Source: an uncultured Allomuricauda sp. | GTDB lineage: Bacteria; Bacteroidota; Bacteroidia; Flavobacteriales; Flavobacteriaceae | DNA: 5,381 bases | Direction of reading: 5' to 3' | Assembly (NCBI GenBank): GCA_937911965.1 | Contig: CALDPL010000365.1 | Location: 1-5,381 of the forward strand | Shown here: positions 1 to 5,381 of the stretch, piece after piece | How the letters are laid out: every line of letters starts with the position of its first letter | Position numbering within the stretch: the stretch's first letter is position 1 | Position numbers and translations under genes: made by a program | The notes under the pieces: model-generated | Database searches by the model: none | Told to the model about the DNA's origin: nothing | What the model saw: only the letters and a program-made list of their open reading frames with translations

Positions 1-403
1 CCGCAGGACCAATGGCAAAGACCATATCGTCCTTTTTACAGGCATCGACCAATTTGCGCTGGTTCAGGGTCTGGGCCTTGATCAGACGTCCGCTTACCCC
101 GTGCACCAGCACGTCCCCACTGCTGCTGGAAGAGCCGTCCTCCACCAAGCCCGAACCGGAGAGCACCCGTTCGATCATGTTCTCGTCCAATCTGTTGAAC
201 TTTGCAAATCGGCTGGTGAGCACTTCAAATTTCTTATCAAACTCCTCCAAGAGTTCTTCATCCCCATAGACCTTGATCTTGTTGCCCCTGGCAACTATTT
301 TCAGTTTGGGAAAATACTTTTTGAGGAGTTCTATGTTCTCGTTCTGCTGCCCAAAAAAATCCTGGGGGCTGATATCCGTAAGTTCAATTATAAGTTCGTT
401 CAA
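1..403 (-). CDS. phoH: PhoH family ATPase, N-terminal part (gene truncated by window edge)
   Basis: Reading leftward from position 403, an open frame of 134 codons continues past the window edge. The protein begins LNELIIELTDISPQDFFG and has a KH-like basic stretch around residues 30-48 (FPKLKIVARGNKIKVYGDEE). A serine-rich, probably flexible linker lies near residues 88-96. The last residues, FAIGPAG, are the beginning of the Walker A loop (GPAGTGKT in the family), so the ATPase core lies outside the window. PhoH-like proteins are cytoplasmic P-loop ATPases, often linked to RNA metabolism, whose exact role is poorly defined. The start is chosen as TTG at 401-403. No ATG is seen in frame in the roughly 100 bases upstream, and flavobacterial homologues, from memory, begin with M/L-NE(L/I) at this point. 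The frame stays open further upstream without any family-like sequence. The gene is divergent from the SAM-transferase gene. Family identification is firm; the symbol is used in the family sense only. Confidence 0.9.
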   Translation of the reverse strand, partial: MNELIIELTDISPQDFFGQQNENIELLKKYFPKLKIVARGNKIKVYGDEELLEEFDKKFEVLTSRFAKFNRLDENMIERVLSGSGLVEDGSSSSSGDVLVHGVSGRLIKAQTLNQRKLVDACKKDDMVFAIGPA

Positions 404-469
404 ACAGAGAGGGGTATTGTGGTTGTACAGGACGAATCGAAATCGTTCTTTTTTAATTAATTTTACACA

Positions 470-477
470 CAAACTTA
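470..477 (-). promoter_or_regulatory. Candidate Bacteroidota -7 box for phoH
   Basis: On the minus strand this reads TAAGTTTG, a full match to the Bacteroidota -7 consensus TAnnTTTG. It lies 66 bases upstream of the proposed TTG start. A weak T-rich -33 candidate (TTTT on the minus strand, 501-504) sits 23 bases upstream of it. No TTTG or TTG lies at the ideal spacing, so the -33 element is uncertain. The transcription start would fall around 460-465. This is inferred from the motif and its position only. Confidence 0.45.
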
Positions 478-485
478 ACCAAAAA

Positions 486-493
486 TCGATTTG
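486..493 (+). promoter_or_regulatory. Weak candidate -7 box for the 523-4089 gene cluster
   Basis: The sequence TCGATTTG differs from TAnnTTTG at one base. A TTTA at 462-465 lies 20 bases upstream, in the position expected of a -33 box (consensus TTTG). It would place the transcript start about 20-25 bases before the ATG at 523. The element overlaps the 10-bp palindrome AAATCGATTT (483-492) and lies back to back with the phoH -7 box. Both boxes are imperfect, so this is tentative. Confidence 0.25.
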
Positions 494-522
494 GGACAGG
501 AAAAACATATCAACAGCTTGGC

Positions 523-1353
523 ATGCCGATCATAACCTTAACCACTGATTTTGGATATAGGGACCCTTATGTGGGTGCGGTCAAGGGAAGCATTCTCCGG
601 GAGCTGCCCGAGGCGACGATCGTTGATATTTCGCATCAAATCGACCCCTTCAACATCCAAGATTGTGCCTATACCCTGAAGAACGCCTATACGGCCTTCC
701 CCGAAGGGAGTGTCCATATCGTCGGGGTGGATTCCGAACTCTCCCCCGAAAACCAACATATTGCCCTGCAGGTGGACGGTCATTTCTTTGTCACGGCCAA
801 CAACGGTGTCATGTCCCTGATCACTTCAGAGGTCAAACCCGAAAAGGTAGTGGAGATCGACCTCCCCAACATCAGGCCGGGATCGTTTCCGGTTCGACAG
901 GTATTCGTACAGGCCGCGTGCCATATCGCCCGTGGGGGGAAATTGGAGGTTCTCGGGAGGCCGTTTGACCAACTCAGGGACGTCCGGGAATTCGAGGCCC
1001 GGATCGGCAATGATGGAAGGACCATTTCCGGGAATGTCATCTATATCGACAATTACGGCAATGTGATCACCAACATCCACAAATCCCTTTTTGAGGCCTA
1101 TCGCAACGGAAGGAATTACGAAATCCTGGCCCGTACGACCAAGCTCAGGGAGGTCCACCAAACCTACAATGGGATCGTCAATTACAATTTGGAGCGGGGA
1201 CAGCGAAAAGGAGCCGGGGATGCCTTGGCCCTGTTCAATTCCTCGGGCTTTATGGAACTGGCCATCTACAAGAGCGACCTGGTGTCCGTGGGTGGGGCCT
1301 CCACCCTATTGGGATTGAAGTACAGGGACCTGATAACCGTAAATTTCATCTAA
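523..1353 (+). CDS. SAM hydroxide adenosyltransferase family protein (DUF62)
   Basis: This is a 276-residue protein of the S-adenosyl-L-methionine hydroxide adenosyltransferase family, whose studied members convert SAM and water to adenosine and methionine. The N-terminal domain shows ITLTTDFG (4-11), DPYVGAVKG (14-22), VDISHQI (34-40) and TANNGVMSL (91-99), which correspond to the substrate-binding domain. The C-terminal beta-barrel domain has the typical YIDNYGNVITNI (174-185) and a late GAGDALALFNSSGFMELAIYKS segment (230-251). Length is normal for the family. No signal peptide is seen, so it should be cytoplasmic. Two active-site motifs are unusual: VDPGVGxxR is replaced by VDSELSPENQ (69-78), and FHGRD by FPVRQ (122-126), so activity should not be assumed. 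The ATG at 523 starts directly at the conserved MPIITLTTDFG. The stop codon abuts the next start, which suggests co-transcription and translational coupling. Confidence 0.9.
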   Translation: MPIITLTTDFGYRDPYVGAVKGSILRELPEATIVDISHQIDPFNIQDCAYTLKNAYTAFPEGSVHIVGVDSELSPENQHIALQVDGHFFVTANNGVMSLITSEVKPEKVVEIDLPNIRPGSFPVRQVFVQAACHIARGGKLEVLGRPFDQLRDVREFEARIGNDGRTISGNVIYIDNYGNVITNIHKSLFEAYRNGRNYEILARTTKLREVHQTYNGIVNYNLERGQRKGAGDALALFNSSGFMELAIYKSDLVSVGGASTLLGLKYRDLITVNFI

Positions 1354-1638
1354 ATGCTCATACGTATCGTCAAACTGCGTTTTAAACCCGAAAATATTCC
1401 TAGTTTTGAACGGATCTTTGAAACCTCCAAATCGGGGATATTGGCCTTTGAAGGCTGTAGCAAGGTGGAACTGTACCAGGATATCTCGGACCCTTCCACT
1501 TTTTTCACCTACAGCCATTGGGATGGGGAAGCGGCCTTGGAGGGCTACAGAAATTCCGAATTTTTCAGGGAGGTCTGGGGCCGTACCAAAAAATTGTTCT
1601 CCCATGGCCCCGAGGCATGGAGTGTTGAAAGAAAATAA
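1354..1638 (+). CDS. Small ABM-fold protein (putative quinol monooxygenase family)
   Basis: This 94-residue protein looks like a single antibiotic-biosynthesis-monooxygenase domain, a dimeric ferredoxin-like alpha/beta barrel. Visible family features are an opening strand LIRIVKLRFKPE (2-13), a helix FERIFETSKSGI (18-29), the FEGCSKVELYQD turn and strand (32-43), STFFTYSHWDG (48-58), then an alanine-rich helix and a HxxPEAWS-like tail (84-90). In this family small cofactor-free enzymes oxidise quinols or aromatic substrates, or degrade haem, but many members have no known substrate. None can be assigned here. The ATG follows the TAA of the upstream gene with no gap, so the two are very likely translated from one message. 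There is no signal peptide or membrane segment. The fold call is reasonably secure and the catalytic role is not. Confidence 0.8.
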   Translation: MLIRIVKLRFKPENIPSFERIFETSKSGILAFEGCSKVELYQDISDPSTFFTYSHWDGEAALEGYRNSEFFREVWGRTKKLFSHGPEAWSVERK

Positions 1639-1693
1639 TGCCCGGCCGGGTGCTCCCAGGGTGCTTTAAGGCCGAAAACGGTTTGTTGTAACT

Positions 1694-2425
1694 ATGTTCG
1701 CAATTTTCAAGAAGGAGGTACGCTCCTTTTTTACTTCCCCGGCAGGGTATCTGATCGTGGGGGCCTTTCTGGGGCTCACCGGTCTTTTTCTTTGGGTCTT
1801 CAAGGGGGAGTACAATATTTTTGACCACGGTTTTGCCGATCTGGGGAATTTCTTCTTGCTTGCCCCCTGGATCTTTATCTTTTTGGTACCGGCGGTCACC
1901 ATGAAAAGCTTTTCGGAAGAGCGCAAAATGGGTACCATGGAACTGCTGCTGATCAAGCCCATTTCCGCTTGGAAACTGGTCTTGGGAAAGTTTTGGGGCG
2001 CCTTCTTTCTGGGGGCCATGGCCCTACTCCCCACAGTGGTCTACGTATTTGCCATATCCGAATTGGGCATTATAAGGGGCAATTTCGATCTGGGGGTGGT
2101 CCTGGGGTCTTATTTTGGATTGCTCTTCCTGCTGGCCGCCTATACCTCGATCGGGGTTTTTTCCTCCACCCTCTCGGAGAACCAGATCTTGGCCTTTCTG
2201 GGGGGAGTACTGATCTGTTTTGTACTCTATCGGGGCTTTGATGCCATTGGCTCCCTGTTTTCCGATGGGGACAGCGTTCGGTTTGTCAGCTCCTTGGGGG
2301 CCAAGGCCCATTTTGACAGTATTGCCAGGGGGGTGATCGACACCCGGGACCTGGTCTATTTCCTGTCCCTTACCCTTTTGTTCCTGTTCCTTACCCATCA
2401 ACGCCTAAAAAAACGGCCCAGATGA
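1694..2425 (+). CDS. gldF: Gliding motility ABC transporter permease GldF
   Basis: This 243-residue ABC-2 type permease is recognisable as GldF, the membrane-spanning subunit of the Gld ABC transporter required for gliding in Flavobacterium. About six hydrophobic segments can be read: 16-36, 52-70, 98-120, 132-155, 164-186 and 219-235. The N-terminus is a short cytoplasmic helix (MFAIFKKEVRSFFTSP), typical of ABC-2 permeases. The loop after the second segment (SFSEERKMGTMELLLIKPIS, 72-91) is the conserved cytoplasmic region expected to contact the ATPase. The C-terminus is basic (RLKKRPR). The ATP-binding partner GldA is not encoded in this window, in keeping with its separate location in known gliders. 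The start at 1694 gives the expected N-terminus. The gene overlaps gldG by four bases (ATGA). Alternative permeases of the same superfamily are unlikely given the gldG neighbour. Confidence 0.93.
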   Translation: MFAIFKKEVRSFFTSPAGYLIVGAFLGLTGLFLWVFKGEYNIFDHGFADLGNFFLLAPWIFIFLVPAVTMKSFSEERKMGTMELLLIKPISAWKLVLGKFWGAFFLGAMALLPTVVYVFAISELGIIRGNFDLGVVLGSYFGLLFLLAAYTSIGVFSSTLSENQILAFLGGVLICFVLYRGFDAIGSLFSDGDSVRFVSSLGAKAHFDSIARGVIDTRDLVYFLSLTLLFLFLTHQRLKKRPR

Positions 2426-4089
2426 AGGGAGGATATCTGTATTCCGGGGCCTTGGCCATTTTAATTTTGGTCGCCATCAATCTTTTGGCAGGCCAATTCC
2501 ATTACAGGTTCGACCTTACCGAAGACCAAAGGTACACCCTTTCCGAGCCGGCGATCGAGGTGGCACAACGCTTTTCCCAACCTGTGCAAATCGACATCCT
2601 ATTGGGCGGGAGTCTACCTTCGGAATTTTCCCGGCTCAGGGCGGAGACCGAACAATTGCTGGAGGCCTTTGCCTCCAAGAACCCCAACATCAAATTCAAG
2701 ATGGTCGACCCCCTTGAGGACCCACAGCAGGCCGAGAGGACCATTGCGGAATTGCAGGCCTTGGGGATACGGCCCGCCTCCGTGACCGTGGAGGACCAGG
2801 GACGGACAACCAATGAATTGGTCTTCCCATGGGCCTTGGTCAACCTGGGGACTCGCACCGTAAAGGTGCCGCTGCTCAAAAACAAATTGGGCTCCACCGC
2901 AGAGGATCGCATAAACAATTCCGTGCAGCAATTGGAATACGCCTTTGCCGATGCCTTTACCAAACTGACCTTGACAAAGAAAAAGAACATAGCCGTCATC
3001 AAGGGCAATGGACAGATGGAAGACATCCATTTGGCCGATTACCTGACCAGCATCAGGGAGTATTACAATATTGGGCCGATAACCCTGGATTCGGTGGCCA
3101 CGGATCCCCAAGGGGTATTGGACCAGCTCAAGGATTATGACCTGGCCCTGATCGCCCACCCGACCCAGGCCTTCAGCGAAGCGGAGAAATATGTACTTGA
3201 CCAGTTCATGGTGCAGGGGGGCAAGACCCTTTGGTTGGTGGACCGGGTGGCCATGGAGATGGACAGCATCCTTGCCGGCGGCGGCCGTGCCTTTGCCCTG
3301 CCCAGGGAGCTCAACCTGGGGGACTTCTTCTTCAATTATGGCCTCAGGATCAATCCCGTACTGGTCAACGACCTGTATTTTACCCAAATTGTCCTGGCCA
3401 GTGGAGAGGGCAATGAATCCCAATACAATCCCCTGCCCTGGTATTACCATCCCATGGTGTTTTCCAGGAACGACCACCCCATCAACACCAATATCGAAGC
3501 GGTCCGCTTTCAGTTCACCAGCCCCATAGAACTCTTGGGAAAGGCTTATGACAAGCATGTGCTCCTGGCAAGTTCCCCACTGTCAAAGACCGATGGGACG
3601 CCCAGGGAAATAAGTTTGGAATTGTTGAACAATCCCCCGGACCGGGAAAGTTACAAGCAAGGACTGCTCCCCCTGGCCGTTCTGGTAGAGGGCAAATTCA
3701 GTTCCATGTACACCAATAGGATCAAGCCCCTGAAGCTTGAAAACGCCCAGGACAACGGCCCGGAAAACAAAATGATCCTGATCTCGGACGGCGACCTGAT
3801 CAAAAACCAAGTGAGCGGGGGAAGGCCCTTGGAGCTCGGCTATGACAAATGGACCAACAGCTTTTACGGGAACAAGGAATTCCTGATCAATTGCACCAAC
3901 TACCTGTTGGAAGATACCGGGCTTTTGGAACTCCGTGGCAAAAGGGTATCCATTCCCCTTTTGGACGTGGAAAAAATAGCGGAACAAAAGGATAAATGGC
4001 GTATGCTGAACATCGGGCTTCCGCTACTGTTGGCCCTCTTGCTGGGACTGGGATTCGGATGGTACCGGAAACGGAAATATGCAGGCTGA
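2422..4089 (+). CDS. gldG: Gliding motility ABC transporter auxiliary protein GldG
   Basis: This 555-residue protein matches GldG, the auxiliary subunit of the Gld ABC transporter. It has an N-terminal membrane anchor (about residues 5-23), followed by FHYRFDLTEDQRYTLSEPA (26-44), a signature of the GldG and ABC_transp_aux families. A large, mostly hydrophilic region (about 45-525), presumed periplasmic, comes next. It includes an alpha/beta portion with KKKNIAVIKGNGQ (186-198), DYDLALIAHPTQAFSEAE (238-255) and GGKTLWLVDRV (266-276), and a late MILISDGDLIKNQ (451-463). A second membrane segment at about 529-548 ends in the basic tail WYRKRKYAG. Two anchors with a large domain between them is the usual architecture, and the length is close to that of known GldG. 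Its start lies inside the gldF stop (ATGA), which indicates translational coupling. The exact biochemical role in gliding is not established. Confidence 0.93.
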   Translation: MKGGYLYSGALAILILVAINLLAGQFHYRFDLTEDQRYTLSEPAIEVAQRFSQPVQIDILLGGSLPSEFSRLRAETEQLLEAFASKNPNIKFKMVDPLEDPQQAERTIAELQALGIRPASVTVEDQGRTTNELVFPWALVNLGTRTVKVPLLKNKLGSTAEDRINNSVQQLEYAFADAFTKLTLTKKKNIAVIKGNGQMEDIHLADYLTSIREYYNIGPITLDSVATDPQGVLDQLKDYDLALIAHPTQAFSEAEKYVLDQFMVQGGKTLWLVDRVAMEMDSILAGGGRAFALPRELNLGDFFFNYGLRINPVLVNDLYFTQIVLASGEGNESQYNPLPWYYHPMVFSRNDHPINTNIEAVRFQFTSPIELLGKAYDKHVLLASSPLSKTDGTPREISLELLNNPPDRESYKQGLLPLAVLVEGKFSSMYTNRIKPLKLENAQDNGPENKMILISDGDLIKNQVSGGRPLELGYDKWTNSFYGNKEFLINCTNYLLEDTGLLELRGKRVSIPLLDVEKIAEQKDKWRMLNIGLPLLLALLLGLGFGWYRKRKYAG

Positions 4090-4209
4090 ATGTTGATAAT
4101 TTTGTTTCGTTCCTAAATGCATTTGGGATATATTTGTTTTAATGGACCAAATAGGTCTTCAATACAGTAAAAACGGCCGTACAGGCTACAATACTAAAGA
4201 ATTTCCTTG
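4090..4209 (+). promoter_or_regulatory. gldG-dnaN intergenic region with candidate dnaN promoter
   Basis: This 120-bp AT-rich gap contains TATATTTG at 4129-4136, a full match to the Bacteroidota -7 consensus TAnnTTTG. TTTG at 4101-4104 lies 24 bases upstream and could be the -33 element, although the spacing is slightly longer than the usual range. Transcription would begin about 4142-4145, giving a leader of roughly 65 bases before the ATG at 4210. An 8-bp palindrome, ACGGCCGT, lies at 4173-4180 in that leader. No clear rho-independent terminator for gldG is visible here, so read-through from the gld genes into dnaN remains possible. Confidence 0.5.
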
Positions 4210-5328
4210 ATGAAGTTTATCGTATCCAGCTCATATTTACTGAAACAATTACAGGTTCTGGGGGGAGTTATCAACAATAGCAACACCCTGCCCATTCTGG
4301 ACAATTTTCTATTTGACCTTAAAAAGAACCAATTGACCGTATCGGCTTCCGATTTGGAAACCACGATCAGCTCCGTCCTGGTGGTGGAGACCGAGGCCGA
4401 GGGCACCATCGCCCTCCCCGCCCGCTTGCTTTTGGAGACCCTGAAGACTTTTCCCGAGCAGCCGCTGACTTTTGTGGTGGAGGACAACAATACCGTGGAA
4501 ATCAGTTCAAGCCATGGAAAATACGCCCTGGCCTATGCGGATGCATCGGAATTCCCAAAAGTGGTGGAGGTGTCCGACCCAAGCTCTACCAGTATCATGG
4601 GGGATGTCCTGGCCACGGCGATCTCCAAGACCATTTTTGCCGCGGGGAACGATGACCTAAGGCCCGTTATGAGCGGGGTGTTCTTCCAATTCTCCACGGA
4701 GAACCTCACCTTTGTGGCCACGGATGCGCATAAATTGGTAAAATATCAAAGGACGGACGTCGCCGCCTCCCAATTGGCCGAGTTCATTATGCCCAAAAAA
4801 CCGTTGAACCTGCTCAAGGGCATACTGGCCGGCTCGGAATCCGAGGTGACCATCGAATACAACGAAAGCAATGCCAAGTTCACCTTTGACGACACCGTAT
4901 TGGTCTGTAGGCTGATCGACGGCAAATACCCCAACTACGAAGCGGTGATTCCCAAGGAAAACCCGAACAGGCTGATCATTTCAAGGGGACAGTTCCTGAG
5001 CTCTGCACGCAGGGTCTCCATTTTTTCCAACAAATCCACCTTTCAGATACGCCTGAAGATAGCCGGTGCGGAACTCAATATATCCGCAGAGGACGTGGAC
5101 TACTCCAACAGGGCCGAGGAACGCCTCACCTGTGATTATCAAGGGGACGATATGCAGATCGGTTTCAATTCCAAATTCCTATTGGAAATGTTGGCCAATC
5201 TAAACTCTGATGAGGTTTCCTTGGAAATGAGCCTGCCCAACAGGGCCGGAATCCTGAGCCCCATAGATGGGCTGGATGAAGGGGAGCACGTCCTGATGCT
5301 GGTCATGCCGGTGATGCTCAACGGATAG
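4210..5328 (+). CDS. dnaN: DNA polymerase III beta subunit (sliding clamp)
   Basis: DnaN forms the ring-shaped dimer that encircles DNA and tethers the replicative polymerase and many repair proteins. The 372-residue length matches the family, and all three clamp domains can be followed. Domain 1 starts at MKFIVSSSYLLKQLQVLGGV and includes NTLPIL (25-30) and ASDLETTI (46-53). Domain 2 contains RPVMSGVFF (151-159), ATDAHKL (170-176) and LIDGKYPNYEAVIP (235-248), all hallmark motifs. Domain 3 contains GFNSKFLLEML (318-328) and ends in VMLVMP-like sequence (LMLVMPVMLNG), equivalent to the C-terminal MPM region that helps form the hydrophobic partner-binding pocket. The ATG at 4210 is preferred over the in-frame TTG directly before it (4207), because MKFIVSSSYL is the family's normal N-terminus. 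dnaA is not adjacent, and no replication-origin features are seen. A dedicated promoter is likely upstream. Confidence 0.98.
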   Translation: MKFIVSSSYLLKQLQVLGGVINNSNTLPILDNFLFDLKKNQLTVSASDLETTISSVLVVETEAEGTIALPARLLLETLKTFPEQPLTFVVEDNNTVEISSSHGKYALAYADASEFPKVVEVSDPSSTSIMGDVLATAISKTIFAAGNDDLRPVMSGVFFQFSTENLTFVATDAHKLVKYQRTDVAASQLAEFIMPKKPLNLLKGILAGSESEVTIEYNESNAKFTFDDTVLVCRLIDGKYPNYEAVIPKENPNRLIISRGQFLSSARRVSIFSNKSTFQIRLKIAGAELNISAEDVDYSNRAEERLTCDYQGDDMQIGFNSKFLLEMLANLNSDEVSLEMSLPNRAGILSPIDGLDEGEHVLMLVMPVMLNG

Positions 5329-5362
5329 CAATGCCCCTGAGGGACAATAATTGAGTAGGAAG

Positions 5363-5381
5363 GTAGGGATTATTTCCCTAC
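5363..5381 (+). terminator. Hairpin after dnaN, possible terminator cut by window edge
   Basis: GTAGGGA (5363-5369) and TCCCTAC (5375-5381) form a perfect 7-bp stem with a 5-base loop (TTATT), 34 bases after the dnaN stop. The base before the stem is G, so the stem could extend if a C follows the window. The position suits a transcription terminator, possibly serving a convergent gene as well. The T-tract that would confirm this lies outside the window if it exists. Confidence 0.5.

Noticed and set aside
12..460. Plus-strand open frames of 85 and 119 codons at the left end.
   Set aside because: They are antisense to the clearly recognisable PhoH N-terminus and have no family-like sequence.
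1639..1692. A 17-codon mini-ORF (ATG CCC GGC ... TAA) that fills the gap between the ABM gene and gldF.
   Set aside because: It begins right after the upstream stop and ends just before the gldF start, but it is very short and resembles nothing known. Nothing beyond its position supports translation.
2614..3558. A 314-codon open frame on the minus strand, antisense to gldG.
   Set aside because: It lies wholly inside gldG, shows no recognisable domain, and is glycine- and glutamine-rich in the way expected of the complement of a GC-rich coding region. gldG is firmly identified.
4091..4099. TGTTGATAA, one mismatch from a DnaA box on the reverse strand, near dnaN.
   Set aside because: It is a single imperfect site without a cluster of boxes, an AT-rich unwinding region or an adjacent dnaA gene, so it does not indicate an origin.
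1..5381. A search by eye for CRISPR arrays, tRNA genes, insertion sequences, phage or defence genes.
   Set aside because: None was seen. The window is almost fully occupied by conserved housekeeping and gliding genes with uniform codon use.

Overview
This window looks like a chromosomal core segment from a member of the Bacteroidota, most likely a marine-type Flavobacteriaceae with a fairly high G+C content for that family. Three things point there. Two genes are recognisable as gldF and gldG, the membrane parts of the gliding-motility ABC transporter that is characteristic of the phylum. The PhoH and DnaN proteins have flavobacterial-type sequences. No Shine-Dalgarno sequences are evident, and two intergenic regions carry TAnnTTTG elements like the Bacteroidota -7 promoter box. 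The genus cannot be fixed from this sequence.

Layout. Positions 1-403 (minus strand) hold the first ~134 codons of a phoH-like ATPase gene, which runs off the left edge inside its Walker A loop. Positions 404-522 are a divergent intergenic region with a good -7 box for phoH and a weaker one for the rightward genes. Positions 523-4089 (plus strand) hold four tightly spaced genes: a SAM hydroxide adenosyltransferase-family protein (523-1353), a small antibiotic-biosynthesis-monooxygenase (ABM) fold protein (1354-1638), gldF (1694-2425) and gldG (2422-4089). The spacings are 0 bp, 55 bp and a 4-bp ATGA overlap, so they are probably one transcription unit. Positions 4090-4209 are a 120-bp intergenic region with a TATATTTG box. 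dnaN, the DNA polymerase III sliding clamp, follows at 4210-5328. A perfect 7-bp hairpin lies at the right edge and may be a terminator cut by the window end.

How the genes relate. GldF (permease) and GldG (auxiliary membrane protein) are expected to work with the ATPase GldA, which is not in this window. The two small metabolic genes upstream have no obvious link to gliding; they probably share transcription. dnaN is a replication gene that appears to have its own promoter. There are no RNA genes, mobile elements, CRISPR arrays or phage genes, and no previously undescribed system was found. The most useful second-look point is that the SAM hydroxide adenosyltransferase homologue seems to lack two of the three canonical catalytic residues.
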